Shown here piece after piece: positions 16,344 to 24,926 of a stretch of DNA of 64,000 bases (position 1 is the first letter of the stretch; each line of letters begins with the position of its first letter). The translations under genes were made by a program, and so were the position numbers. The notes below the pieces were generated by a model. It ran no database searches and had not been told where the DNA came from. It saw nothing but the letters and a program-made list of their open reading frames with translations. Source of the stretch: Pyrinomonadaceae bacterium (lineage in GTDB: Bacteria; Acidobacteriota; Blastocatellia; Pyrinomonadales; Pyrinomonadaceae); contig JAVEDE010000078.1 in NCBI GenBank assembly GCA_030841105.1, positions 62,001-126,000 on the forward strand, read 5' to 3'.

Positions 16344-18559
16344 ACATCAACAGACTCTCTATGACGCTCGCCCTCGCAGTTCTGATCTTAATGACCGCAC
16401 CGCCCTACGAGCCTGCCGCAGCCCAATCCGAGCGCGGCAACGGACAGACGCGGCAGCAGGAAAAAGTTTCGCCCGACCTGCGCGAGCGCACCAGACGTAA
16501 CGCCGACGAGCGCGTCACGGTCATCCTGCAATCGGCGGGGGCGTGGAGCGCCGCGCACGACGGACTCGTGCGCGCCTTCGGAGCGGGCGTCAAGGGCGAC
16601 TTCCGAAACTTCGACATGCGCGCCGTCGAAGTGCCCGCCCGCGTCGCCGAACTGCTGGCGATGCAGAGCGAGTTCGCCTACGCCTCGCTGGATCGTGAAG
16701 TCAAATTCCTCGGACACCTGTCGCTCACCACCGGGGCTGACGCCGCCCGCAAGATGACCGGCACGTCGAGCAACTACGACGGTACGGGCGTCGGCATCGC
16801 CGTCATTGATTCCGGCATTTATCAGGATCACAAAGCCTTCACGCAGGCTTCCGGCACGGGCACGCGCATCAACGTCAACATAGACTTCACCGGCTCGGGC
16901 GCGACATCCGACCCCTACGGCCACGGCACGCACGTCGCTTCCATCGCCGCCGGTAACGGGTTGATCGCGTCGGGCGCATACTCCGGCATCGCGCCGAACG
17001 CCAACATTCTGAACCTGCGCGTGCTCGACGGCGCGGGCAGGGGCAACGCGTCCGCGCTGCTCGCCGCGCTCGACTGGGTTTACACGAACCGCGTCGCGCA
17101 CAACATCCGCGTCGTCAACTTGAGCCTCGGCACGGTGGCGATTGACTCCTACCGCAACGACCCCATCTGCCTTGCGGCGCGCAAACTCGTTGACGCCGGG
17201 ATCGTCGTCGTCGCCGCCGCCGGCAACGAAGGTAAAGCCCTGCTCGGCGGCAAGATTTACGGCCAGATTCACTCGCCCGGTAACGAACCCTCGGTCATCA
17301 CGGTCGGCGCGTCGAACAGCCTCGGCACGGACGCCCGCACGGACGACGTGGTGACGACCTACAGTTCGCGCGGGCCGACCCGCAGCTACTACACAGACCT
17401 CGCCGGTCTGCGTCACTACGACAACCTGCTCAAGCCCGATTTGGTCGCGCCCGGCAACCGGATCATTGACGCGCAGTCGGCCGGTAACTACCTCGTCACG
17501 ACCAACCCGCTGCTCGACGCCAACGTCAGCGGAAGTGCTACGAAAGAGCAGATGTACCTGTCCGGCACTTCGATGGCAGCGCCGGTCGTGTCGGGCGCGG
17601 CCGCGCTCCTGCTGCAAGCCAACCCCGGCCTGACGCCCAACCTCGTCAAGGCGATTCTTCAGTACACCGCCCAACCGCTCGCAGGCTTCAACAACTTCGA
17701 GCAGGGGATGGGACAACTCAACCTCGAAGGCGCGATGCGTCTCGCCAAACTCGTCCGCACAGACCTTTCGGCCACGACCCCGCTCGGAGCGGCGTTGCTG
17801 ACCACGACCACGCCCCCCACACAAAACTCGACCATCGCCGGGACGACCTTCAACTGGGGCGGCGCTGTCATCATGAAGCAGACGTTCGTCACGGGCTTGA
17901 ATCTCATCACCAAGTACCAGAAAGTCTACGCCCTCGGCGTGCTCGTCTCCGACGGCGTGCTCGTCTCGGATGGCGTGCTCGTTTCTGACGGCGTACTCGT
18001 CAGCGACGGCGTGCTCGTGAGCGATAGCATCATCACGAGCAGCGGCGTGCTCGTCTCAGACGGCGTCGTCTTTTGCGGCACGGGCGTGCTCGTCAGCGAC
18101 GGCGTGCTCGTGAGCGATAACATCGTGTTCGGCGACGGCGTGCTCGTCTCCGACGGTGTGCTCGTCGGCGACGGTGTGCTCGTCGGCGACGTTTCCGATA
18201 CAGCCGACACGGTGCTGATCAACGGCGACCCCACCACTTCGATGGCGGCCATCCCGGACGTTACGGTCGCCGCGCCCGTTGCGCCCACGACGCTTGCGGC
18301 GACGGCGGCTTCGACCACGCAGGTTAACCTCTCCTGGAAAGACATGTCCGCGAACGAAGACGGCTTCGTCGTCGAGCGGTGCGTCGGCGCGACCTGCATC
18401 AACTTCGCGCCGGTCATTCAGATCAAAGCGAACGGCACTACGTTTGCTGACACGGGTCTGACGAAGGCTACTACCTACCGCTTCCGCGTGAGGGCGGTCA
18501 ATGCTGGTGGCTATTCTGCTTACACGTCCGTCGTCAACGTAACGACCAAGAGCCGCTAA
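16340..18559 (+). CDS. Second secreted S8 protease with VSDGVL hexapeptide array and C-terminal FN3 domain
   Basis: 739 residues and a tandem paralogue of the preceding protease. A signal peptide (MNINRLSMTLALAVLILMTA) is followed by a prodomain to about 125. The catalytic triad is D157 (IAVIDSG), H195 (GHGTHVAS) and S411 (SGTSMAAP). After the shared linker domain (about 470-530) a hexapeptide array (533-620) repeats V-S-D-G-V-L with variants VGDGVL, SSGVLV and SDNIVF. A fibronectin type III domain (about 645-739; VNLSWKDMSANEDGF and TTYRFRVRAVNAGG) ends the protein. The array may form a solenoid or stalk; FN3 may bind polymer or surface. The start codon overlaps the previous stop (ATGA). Confidence 0.9.
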   Translation: MNINRLSMTLALAVLILMTAPPYEPAAAQSERGNGQTRQQEKVSPDLRERTRRNADERVTVILQSAGAWSAAHDGLVRAFGAGVKGDFRNFDMRAVEVPARVAELLAMQSEFAYASLDREVKFLGHLSLTTGADAARKMTGTSSNYDGTGVGIAVIDSGIYQDHKAFTQASGTGTRINVNIDFTGSGATSDPYGHGTHVASIAAGNGLIASGAYSGIAPNANILNLRVLDGAGRGNASALLAALDWVYTNRVAHNIRVVNLSLGTVAIDSYRNDPICLAARKLVDAGIVVVAAAGNEGKALLGGKIYGQIHSPGNEPSVITVGASNSLGTDARTDDVVTTYSSRGPTRSYYTDLAGLRHYDNLLKPDLVAPGNRIIDAQSAGNYLVTTNPLLDANVSGSATKEQMYLSGTSMAAPVVSGAAALLLQANPGLTPNLVKAILQYTAQPLAGFNNFEQGMGQLNLEGAMRLAKLVRTDLSATTPLGAALLTTTTPPTQNSTIAGTTFNWGGAVIMKQTFVTGLNLITKYQKVYALGVLVSDGVLVSDGVLVSDGVLVSDGVLVSDSIITSSGVLVSDGVVFCGTGVLVSDGVLVSDNIVFGDGVLVSDGVLVGDGVLVGDVSDTADTVLINGDPTTSMAAIPDVTVAAPVAPTTLAATAASTTQVNLSWKDMSANEDGFVVERCVGATCINFAPVIQIKANGTTFADTGLTKATTYRFRVRAVNAGGYSAYTSVVNVTTKSR
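17936..18198 (+). repeat. In-frame 18-bp coding repeats (VSDGVL units)
   Basis: About fourteen hexapeptide units, V-S-D-G-V-L and variants. GTGCTCGT is nearly constant in the DNA but third positions of Ser, Asp and Gly codons vary. It is homologous in position and period to the array in the upstream protease, with V-L replacing I-M. Confidence 0.9.
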
Positions 18560-18581
18560 CATTCGGGAAGGAGCAGCTAGC

Positions 18582-19484
18582 ATGTCACTCGTGTTGTTAC
18601 AGCAACAAGTGATGGCTGAGACGCCGTACCTCCCGGAGGCGGACGTCAAGGTCATGACCGATCAACTCACGGAAGGCGAGCGCGAGGAAGTCCTCGGCTT
18701 CCTCTCCGAAAATCCCGTCCACACCGTCGTGATGGCCGGCTTCATCAGGGACAACGGTCTGTGCAGCGAACACAACCGCGGCACGTTCTGGGGCTGTCGC
18801 AACTCGGAAGGTCGGCTCGAAGGCGTGGCGTTGATCGGCCACGTCACGCTCGTCGAGGCGCGCACGCGTCGCGCCGCGCGCGAGTTCGCTCTCGCGGCGC
18901 AAGCCAGCGCGCGCAAGCACATGATTCTGGGCGAGCGCGGGATGGTGGAAGCCTTCTGGACTTTTTACGCCGACGAGGGACAGCCGATGCGGCGCGCCTG
19001 CCGCGAGCGACTCTTCGGCCTGCGCCGCGCGGTCGAGATCACCAGAGAGGTCGGGGGCTTGCGCCCGGCCACCCGCGCCGACATTGATCTCATCGCGCCC
19101 GCGCATGCAGCCATGGCCGAGGCGGAGAGCGGCGTCAACCCTCTCAACACAGACCCGGAAGGGTTCATCGCGCGGTGCTTGAGGCGGATCGAGGCGGGGC
19201 GCGTCTGGGTCGTCATCGAGAACGGCAGGCTGCTCTTCAAGGCTGACGTGCAGGCAGACACGCCCGACGTGATCTACCTAGAGGGCGTCTGGGTCGCCCC
19301 TTCGGAGCGCAACACGGGCTTCGGCCGACGCTGCCTGACGCAGTTGTGCCGCGACCTGCTCGCCCGAACGAAGGCCGTGTGTCTCCTCGCCAACGACGAG
19401 AACGAGCGGGCGCACGCCTTCTATCGCATGTGCGGGTTCAAGTGTGAAGGCGTGTTCGACACCATCTTTCTCCGCCGCGACTGA
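18582..19484 (+). CDS. GNAT-family N-acetyltransferase with DUF4081-like N-terminal domain
   Basis: 300 residues; GGAAGGAG lies just before the ATG. The N-terminal half (about 25-140; FLSENPVHTVVMAGFIRDNG and WGCRNSEGRLEGVALIGH) resembles the DUF4081 domain often fused to GNATs. The C-terminal half (about 155-300) is a GNAT domain with the acetyl-CoA loop region VWVAPSERNTGFGRRCL and the final NERAHAFYRMCGFKCEG. The acceptor is unknown. It lies 22 bp behind the second protease and before a terminator, so it is probably the last gene of the protease operon; why an acyltransferase is coexpressed with secreted proteases is unclear. Confidence 0.82.
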   Translation: MSLVLLQQQVMAETPYLPEADVKVMTDQLTEGEREEVLGFLSENPVHTVVMAGFIRDNGLCSEHNRGTFWGCRNSEGRLEGVALIGHVTLVEARTRRAAREFALAAQASARKHMILGERGMVEAFWTFYADEGQPMRRACRERLFGLRRAVEITREVGGLRPATRADIDLIAPAHAAMAEAESGVNPLNTDPEGFIARCLRRIEAGRVWVVIENGRLLFKADVQADTPDVIYLEGVWVAPSERNTGFGRRCLTQLCRDLLARTKAVCLLANDENERAHAFYRMCGFKCEGVFDTIFLRRD

Positions 19485-19507
19485 GCTAAGACGGGAAACT
19501 ACACAAT

Positions 19508-19550
19508 GAAGGCCAGAGACCATGCTTTGCAGTCACGGTCGCTGGCCTTC
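19508..19550 (+). terminator. Stem-loop terminator after the protease-GNAT operon
   Basis: Arms 19508-19521 and 19537-19550 (GAAGGCCAGAGACC and its complement, one mismatch) with a 15-nt loop, followed by TTGC. It lies 24 bp after the GNAT stop. Confidence 0.7.
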
Positions 19551-19574
19551 TTGCGTAGCGCATTTGATAACTGG

Positions 19575-19622
19575 AAGCGGCCGTTAAAATTTACTAACAA
19601 GCGGCCGTTAAAATTCACTGGC
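19575..19622. repeat. 24-bp tandem direct repeat upstream of the GGDEF-EAL gene
   Basis: Two adjacent 24-nt copies beginning AAGCGGCCGTTAAAATT (19575-19598 and 19599-19622) differ at three positions. They lie about 155 bp upstream of a sigma-54 type element, the distance expected of enhancer-binding-protein sites. The rest of the 19485-19877 spacer shows nothing else I can name. Confidence 0.6.
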
Positions 19623-19777
19623 GAAGAACGTGTTGGCTGACCGTATTTTCGTCAATCTGACGAAGGCACTACGTCAAACCACCTCAACCGTGCAAATTGA
19701 ATGTCACATTTTTATATGACCTTCACTGTTTAGCCCGTTTTCACGAACAAACCGGCAATATCACGCCCTGCCCCTTC

Positions 19778-19793
19778 TGGCACGCGCTTCGCT
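19778..19793 (+). promoter_or_regulatory. Candidate sigma-54 promoter for the GGDEF-EAL gene
   Basis: TGGCAC-N5-TCGCT: GG at 19779-19780 and GC at 19791-19792 with 10 nt between. The -24 box is perfect; the -12 box has TCGC for TTGC. Transcription would start near 19804, some 70 nt before the ATG. Confidence 0.6.
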
Positions 19794-19877
19794 AAAGGAT
19801 TCTGTCGGGTAGGTTTTTTCCACCATCCTCTCAAGGTATAAAGAGTCCTGAACAAACCAATTTACAACAAGCCATTT

Positions 19878-22376
19878 ATGCGCGTCGTGATTGCGGCGGG
19901 CGTGGCGGCGTGCCTTTATAGTCTCGCGCATCTGCCATTGGCGAAAATTGACTTACAGTTAGTCTTCATTTCGGCCGTCACCATCGTCCTCGGCTCTCGC
20001 ATCGGCATCGAGTTCTCACGCCTCAAAGTTCAGATCACCGTTTCCGACACCTTCATCTTTCTCTCACTGCTCCTGTACGGCGGCGAGGTCGCCGTCCTGC
20101 TCGCCACGGTCGAAGCCCTCTGCTCGTCTTTCCGCTTCACCAAACTCTGGCTCACACGGTTCTTCAACGCCGCGCTGCTCGGTTGCTCGACACTGCTGAG
20201 CGCGTTGGTGGTCGAGCGCGTCTTCGGCTCTCTGCCCGAACTCTCGCGCGGCCCGCTCTCCTCAAACTTCATCGCGGCCGTCGGGTTGATGGCCTTCGTC
20301 CAGTATGTCGCCAACTCCGGCATCGCCGCCTTCAGGGAGTCTTTAAAGATTGACCGCCCCTTCACGGAGGTCTGGCGTGAGTATTACCTCTGGACTTCGG
20401 TCACTTACTTCGCCGGCGGCTCGGCGTCGGCGCTGACCGCGCAGTTAATCACCGGGAGCGGGTTCTACGCCTTTGCCATCACGATCCCGATTATCTGGAT
20501 CATCTACTTCACCTACCAGTCTTACCGCAAACAACTGGAAGCGACGGCGGCGCAGGCCGCGCAGGCCGGGCTGCACGCAGAGGAGCAGACGCGCATCAGC
20601 CGTGCGCTCCGCGAGAGCGAAGAACATTTCCGCAGCGCGTTCGATCACGCCGCCACGGGCATGGCTCTGGTGGCGACGGACGGGCGTTGGCTAAGCGTCA
20701 ACCGCTCGCTCTGCGGCCTGTTGGGCTACGACGAGGCGGAGTTGCTCCTGACGAATTTCCAGTCGGTCACGCACCCGGACGATCTGGGCGAGAGCCTGAC
20801 GGACATGTACGGGATGTTGGAGGGGAAAGTAGTCACCTGCACCAAGGAGCGGCGTTACCTGCACAAGCAGGGGCAGGAGGTGTGGGCGACGGTGAGCACC
20901 TCCACGGTGGCCGACTCGCAGGGCAAGCCGATGCACTTCATCGTGCAGGCGCAGGACATCACGGAGCGCAAGCGCGCCGAAGATCACCTGCACCACGCAG
21001 CCTTTTACGACGGCCTCACGGGCTTGCCGAACCGCGCTCTCTTCACAGACCACCTGCAAGTCGCCGTCAAGCGGGCGCAGCAACACCCGGAACATTTGTA
21101 TGCTGTCTTGTTCCTCGACGTTGACCGCTTCAAGACCATCAACGACAGTCTCGGACACCTGCTCGGAGATCACTTGCTCCGCGACGTGGCGCGGCGGCTC
21201 GAAGCCTGCATCCGCCCCGAAGATGTCGTGGCGCGTTTCGGCGGCGACGAGTTCGCCATTCTGTTGAACGGGCTGGCGCACTCGGCCGACGCCATCGCCG
21301 TGGCGGAAAGAATCGGCAGAGAGTTGTTGACCCCGTTCGACCTCGGCGGCCACGAAGTGTTTGCGAGCGCGAGCGTCGGCATCGCGCTCTCGACCATCGG
21401 CTACAACAGTTCCGAGGAGATACTGCGCGACGCCGACACGGCCATGTACCGCGCCAAGGCGCAGGGCAACGGCTGCTACGAGGTGTTCGACAAGTTGATG
21501 CACGCGCGCGCTCTGTCGCTTCTGAAACTGGAGAACGATCTGCGGCGTGCGGTCGAGCGCGGCGAGTTTGAAGTCTTCTATCAACCGATCATCCGGCTCA
21601 AGACCGGAATGATCTCCGGCTTCGAGGCGCTGGTGCGCTGGCGTCACCCCGAACGCGGGATCGTTTCTCCTTTGGAGTTCATCCCCGCGGCGGAAGAGAC
21701 GGGACTCATCATCCCGATGGGTTCATGGGTGTTGCGCCAGGCGTGCCGCCAGTTGAGCCGTTGGCAGGCCGAGTACCCGGCCGAAGCCCCGCTCACGATG
21801 AGCGTCAACTTGTCGGGCAAGCAGTTCAGACAGGCCGATCTGGTGGATCAGGTCAAACGCATCCTGAACGAGACCAAGCTGCCCCCGCAATGCCTCCGAC
21901 TTGAGATCACCGAGAGCGTGGTGATGGAGGACGCAGAGGTAGCGACGGCGATGCTCCGTCAGTTGCGCTCGCTAAACGTCCAGTTAAGCATTGACGATTT
22001 CGGGACGGGCTATTCCAGCTTGAGCTACCTGCACAGGTTTCCCATCAACATCCTGAAGATTGACCGCTCGTTCGTCGGGCGGATGTGCCTTGAGGAAGAG
22101 AGCCTCGGCATCGTGGAGACGATTGTCATTCTGGCCTCGAAGCTCAAGATGAACGTGGTCGCCGAAGGCATCGAGACCGAGGAGCAATGCGAAGGCTTGA
22201 GAGACTTGGGTTGCGAATACGGGCAGGGCTTTATCTTCGCCGAGCCGGTCACGCAGGAAGCGGCCACGCAGTTGCTCGCGCAAGAGGAGCGCGCGCGGCG
22301 ACCCACAGCGGCCTTGGTCTCGCGCGAAAATAGCGTCCACGTGGTGGAACTCGTCGGGGGCGCTCTCTCGATGTGA
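19878..22376 (+). CDS. Membrane PAS-GGDEF-EAL c-di-GMP turnover protein
   Basis: 832 residues. The first 215 form a MASE-like sensor with about six to seven membrane helices. A PAS domain (about 245-365; FRSAFDHAATGMALV and QAQDITERKRAE) follows. The GGDEF domain (about 370-535) has DGLTGLPNRALF, an intact G-G-D-E-F and an I-site R-P-E-D five residues before it, so it may be product-inhibited. The EAL domain (about 550-800) keeps FEALVRW, EITES, DDFGTGYSS, KIDRSF and VAEGIET, the residues needed for phosphodiesterase activity. Either or both activities are possible. It likely responds to an envelope or intracellular signal under sigma-54 control. Confidence 0.93.
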   Translation: MRVVIAAGVAACLYSLAHLPLAKIDLQLVFISAVTIVLGSRIGIEFSRLKVQITVSDTFIFLSLLLYGGEVAVLLATVEALCSSFRFTKLWLTRFFNAALLGCSTLLSALVVERVFGSLPELSRGPLSSNFIAAVGLMAFVQYVANSGIAAFRESLKIDRPFTEVWREYYLWTSVTYFAGGSASALTAQLITGSGFYAFAITIPIIWIIYFTYQSYRKQLEATAAQAAQAGLHAEEQTRISRALRESEEHFRSAFDHAATGMALVATDGRWLSVNRSLCGLLGYDEAELLLTNFQSVTHPDDLGESLTDMYGMLEGKVVTCTKERRYLHKQGQEVWATVSTSTVADSQGKPMHFIVQAQDITERKRAEDHLHHAAFYDGLTGLPNRALFTDHLQVAVKRAQQHPEHLYAVLFLDVDRFKTINDSLGHLLGDHLLRDVARRLEACIRPEDVVARFGGDEFAILLNGLAHSADAIAVAERIGRELLTPFDLGGHEVFASASVGIALSTIGYNSSEEILRDADTAMYRAKAQGNGCYEVFDKLMHARALSLLKLENDLRRAVERGEFEVFYQPIIRLKTGMISGFEALVRWRHPERGIVSPLEFIPAAEETGLIIPMGSWVLRQACRQLSRWQAEYPAEAPLTMSVNLSGKQFRQADLVDQVKRILNETKLPPQCLRLEITESVVMEDAEVATAMLRQLRSLNVQLSIDDFGTGYSSLSYLHRFPINILKIDRSFVGRMCLEEESLGIVETIVILASKLKMNVVAEGIETEEQCEGLRDLGCEYGQGFIFAEPVTQEAATQLLAQEERARRPTAALVSRENSVHVVELVGGALSM

Positions 22377-22562
22377 GGTCTCCCCTCCCAAACGCGGCGG
22401 ACGCCCTCCGCCGTCCCGCCCCGGCGCACCGCGCGGCAGTTAATAACAGGAATCGTCGCCCTCCTTCTACGCAAAGTCCCTTTTGCACACTCGCTCCGCC
22501 GCACATAATTTGTAACCGCGCGACGGTCTCGGCCGTTTTAAGTGGCGTTAGACAACATTCGC
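22377..22562. other. Intergenic region, nothing recognised
   Basis: GC-rich first half, then a more AT-rich stretch. No ORF, clear terminator or repeat was found between the GGDEF-EAL gene and the hfq promoter. Confidence 0.4.
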
Positions 22563-22591
22563 TTGTCACGCGTGACAGCGTGTTGTAATCT
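22563..22591 (+). promoter_or_regulatory. Candidate sigma-70 promoter with overlapping palindrome, upstream of hfq
   Basis: TTGTCA (22563-22568), 17 nt, TAATCT (22586-22591). A perfect 14-bp palindrome TGTCACGCGTGACA (22564-22577) covers the -35 element and could be an operator. The predicted start lies about 35-40 nt before the hfq GTG. Confidence 0.45.
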
Positions 22592-22635
22592 GACCGTACT
22601 ACTGATTACCAGTTGAAACGGTGTGGAGTGTTGCA

Positions 22636-22959
22636 GTGGACACGAAGCCTTCTCCCCAAAATATTCAGGACGCGTTCCTGAACACGGTGCGGCGTGAAAA
22701 AGATCCCGTCACGATCTACCTGATGAACGGCGCGAAGCTCACGGGTCGCATCAAGAGCTTCGACAAATTCTCGGTGCTGCTGGAAGCAGGCGTGCAGGAA
22801 CAGTTGATCTTCAAGCACGCGATCTCGACCATCTCACACGCCCGCCGCCAGACGAGCGGCGAACTGCGTGGCGCGCAATCTTTCGACCCGGCCGCGGGCG
22901 AGGGCGCGGCGGGCAGCAGTAGCAGCGGCGGCGATGCCCCCGACCGCTCCGACGCGTAA
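22636..22959 (+). CDS. hfq: RNA chaperone Hfq
   Basis: 107 residues from GTG 22636, which has GGAG seven bases upstream; a GTG at 22621 is in frame but has no ribosome site. The Sm fold is clear: [31 protein letters not shown] (Sm1) and [10 protein letters not shown] (Sm2, with the K-H-A variant of the Y-K-H-A motif). The Gln in NIQDAFL matches the proximal uridine-binding site. The tail from about 72 is a disordered Ala/Gly/Ser/Asp-rich extension. Hfq hexamers bind small RNAs and mRNAs. The tmk gene follows 45 bp later. Confidence 0.92.
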   Translation: MDTKPSPQNIQDAFLNTVRREKDPVTIYLMNGAKLTGRIKSFDKFSVLLEAGVQEQLIFKHAISTISHARRQTSGELRGAQSFDPAAGEGAAGSSSSGGDAPDRSDA

Positions 22960-23004
22960 ACTCTCCCAAGCCACCTCGACAATCCAACACGGAGTCTCAC
23001 TTTC

Positions 23005-23679
23005 TTGACCGGCGCATTCATCACCTTTGAAGGCATTGACGGTTCGGGCAAATCCACGCAGGTGCGGATGCTGGCGAGCGTGCTCCGGCTGCGCGGCATG
23101 GACGTGGTGCAGACGCGCGAACCCGGCGGGACGCCGCTCGGCGCGCGCCTGCGCGAAGCGCTGCTCGACGCGCAGGAGCAGGTTGACCCGCTCGCCGAAC
23201 TGCTGCTCTACGCCGCCGACCGCGCCCAGCACGTCCGCGTGATGCTGCGCCCCGCGCTCGACGCCGGGCGCGTCGTGCTCTCGGATCGCTACGCCGACGC
23301 CACCGTCGCCTATCAGGGCGCGGGGCGCGGCTTCGAGCCTTCGCTCGTCGCGGAAGTCGTCGCGCTCGCCACCGGCGGACTCAAGCCCGACCTGACGCTC
23401 CTCTTCGATCTCTCCGTCGCACAGAGCGGCGAACGCTCACGCCAGCGCACGACTGCCGCCGACGGAGGCGCGCACGGCCACGACCGGCTCGAACTCGAAG
23501 CCGAACATTTTCACGCGCGCGTGCGCGACGCCTATTTGCAGATCGCCGCCGCCGAACCGGAACGCGTGCGGATCGTTGACGCGAGTCTCTCGGTCGAAGA
23601 AATCCACGCCCACGTGCTCGAAATCGTCGTCCCGTTTCTTGAGAACAGAGGTCAGTGGTCGCAAGTCAAAACTCAATGA
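23005..23679 (+). CDS. tmk: Thymidylate kinase
   Basis: 224 residues, TTG start. TMK phosphorylates dTMP to dTDP. Motifs: P-loop FEGIDGSGKSTQ, TREPGGTPLGARLRE (DRX-like region), LSDRYADATVAYQGAGRG (substrate site) and DLTLLFDLSV. The LID region (GERSRQRTTAADGGAHGHDRLELE) is somewhat extended. The C-terminal NRGQWSQVKTQ runs into a heptamer repeat that supplies the end of the reading frame. It directly precedes holB, the common bacterial tmk-holB order. Confidence 0.93.
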   Translation: MTGAFITFEGIDGSGKSTQVRMLASVLRLRGMDVVQTREPGGTPLGARLREALLDAQEQVDPLAELLLYAADRAQHVRVMLRPALDAGRVVLSDRYADATVAYQGAGRGFEPSLVAEVVALATGGLKPDLTLLFDLSVAQSGERSRQRTTAADGGAHGHDRLELEAEHFHARVRDAYLQIAAAEPERVRIVDASLSVEEIHAHVLEIVVPFLENRGQWSQVKTQ

Positions 23680-23717
23680 CGACCCCGGCTGTTGCTGCTC
23701 GCTAACCTCTGACCTCT
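23647..23717. repeat. AGGTCAG/ACCTCTG heptamer inverted repeat between tmk and holB
   Basis: Arms 23647-23659 and 23705-23717 are complementary over 13 nt with one mismatch; the right arm continues as ACCTCTG-ACCTCTA-ATCTCTA up to the holB start. The left arm lies inside the tmk coding end. Confidence 0.65.
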
Positions 23718-23730
23718 AATCTCTACCCTT

Positions 23731-24777
23731 ATGTTTGATCGCCTCGTCGGAAACCAGCGCGCCAAAGAGACGCTGCGGCGCATGCTCGCGGGGCGACGCG
23801 TCCCCGGCGCGCTCCTCTTCGCAGGCGAGGATGCGATCGGAAAAAAGCTCTTCGCGCTCGAACTCGCCAAAGCCCTCAACTGTCTCGCGCCCGCGGGCGT
23901 CGAGGCGTGCGACAAGTGCTCTTCGTGCGTCCGCATCACCCACTTCGCCGACGCCCCGGCCGACGCTAAGGGCGACGACGCCAAGCACATCATCTGGAGC
24001 GAGCACAGGGATGTCGGTCTGGTGCGTGCGGAGAAGAACGTCATCAAAGTTGATCAGGCGCGCGAACTCGAACGCGAGACCAACTACCGTCCGCACGAGG
24101 GGCGCGCGCGCGTCTTCATCGTCGAAGAGGCCGACCGGCTGAACCCGCAGGCGTCGAACGCGCTGCTCAAGACGCTCGAAGAAGTCGCGCCCACGTCGCA
24201 CCTGATTCTCTTGAGCGCGCGCCCCGCCAACCTGCTCACGACCATCCGCTCGCGCTGCCAGACGATCCGCTTCGCGCCGCTCGCGGCCGACGAGATCGAA
24301 AACTATCTGGTGCGTCACAAGCGGCGCGCGGGCGAAGAGGCGCGTCTGGCCGCACACCTTGCGCGCGGCCGCCTCGGCCTCGCCCTCAGTCTCAACCTCG
24401 ACGCTTACCGCGAAGCGCGCGAGGCGATGCTCGCCGTCCTCGACGCACTCGCCGGGCAGACGGATCGCGCGCGCCTGCTGCGCGCCGCCGAAGACCTGAG
24501 CGATGCGAAGCGCAAGGACGAGTTCGAGCCGCGCCTCGACGTGCTCGAAACGCTCGTCCGCGACGCGTGGCTGCTCTCGCTCGACCCCGCGTCGAAGATC
24601 GTCAACGAAGACATCCGCGCACGCCTCGCGCGTCTCGGCGCGGGACTCAAGAGCCGCCACGCCGCCGACTGGATGGCGCGCATCCAAGAACTGCGCGGCC
24701 AACTCGCCGTCAACATCAACCGCCGCGTCGCCACCGACGCGCTCTTCCTCTCGATGGCCGCCGCGACGGCGAAATAA
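23731..24777 (+). CDS. holB: DNA polymerase III delta' subunit
   Basis: 348 residues. HolB is a clamp-loader AAA+ subunit. The N-terminus MFDRLVGNQRAKETLRRMLA and RVPGALLFAGEDAIGKKLFA show the family start with a P-loop that has lost its canonical GKS/T (GKK), as expected for the non-ATP-binding delta'. Zinc-finger cysteines lie in EACDKCSSCVRI plus an upstream Cys. VDQARELERE, VEEADRLNPQASNALLKTLEE and the SRC motif in IRSRCQTIRF follow. The C-terminal collar domain is present. Confidence 0.92.
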   Translation: MFDRLVGNQRAKETLRRMLAGRRVPGALLFAGEDAIGKKLFALELAKALNCLAPAGVEACDKCSSCVRITHFADAPADAKGDDAKHIIWSEHRDVGLVRAEKNVIKVDQARELERETNYRPHEGRARVFIVEEADRLNPQASNALLKTLEEVAPTSHLILLSARPANLLTTIRSRCQTIRFAPLAADEIENYLVRHKRRAGEEARLAAHLARGRLGLALSLNLDAYREAREAMLAVLDALAGQTDRARLLRAAEDLSDAKRKDEFEPRLDVLETLVRDAWLLSLDPASKIVNEDIRARLARLGAGLKSRHAADWMARIQELRGQLAVNINRRVATDALFLSMAAATAK

Positions 24778-24832
24778 GGCGCACGGTCAGGGCTAACTGT
24801 CAGGGCGCGAGGCGATTCAATACGGTGTCGGC

Positions 24833-24872
24833 GATCACGACGCGATAAAACAGATCACGACGCGATAAAACA
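24833..24872. repeat. Perfect 20-bp tandem duplication
   Basis: GATCACGACGCGATAAAACA occurs twice in direct succession (24833-24852 and 24853-24872) and runs into the left arm of the following terminator. Its role is unknown. Confidence 0.85.
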
Positions 24873-24909
24873 GGAGAGGCCGACTGAGTTACAGTCGGCC
24901 TCTCCTGTT
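24869..24909. terminator. Bidirectional terminator between holB and the DUF4214 gene
   Basis: A perfect 17-bp stem (24869-24885 with 24893-24909) and a 7-nt loop sit between two convergent genes. A-rich sequence on one side and TTGTTTAG on the other allow it to work in both directions. Confidence 0.88.
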
Positions 24910-24926
24910 GTTTAGTTAAGCGCGCC

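Noticed and set aside
16083-18198. The regularly spaced repeats look like a CRISPR array.
   Set aside because: Units are 18 bp without spacers, lie in frame inside two protease genes, and vary at third codon positions while the hexapeptide is conserved.
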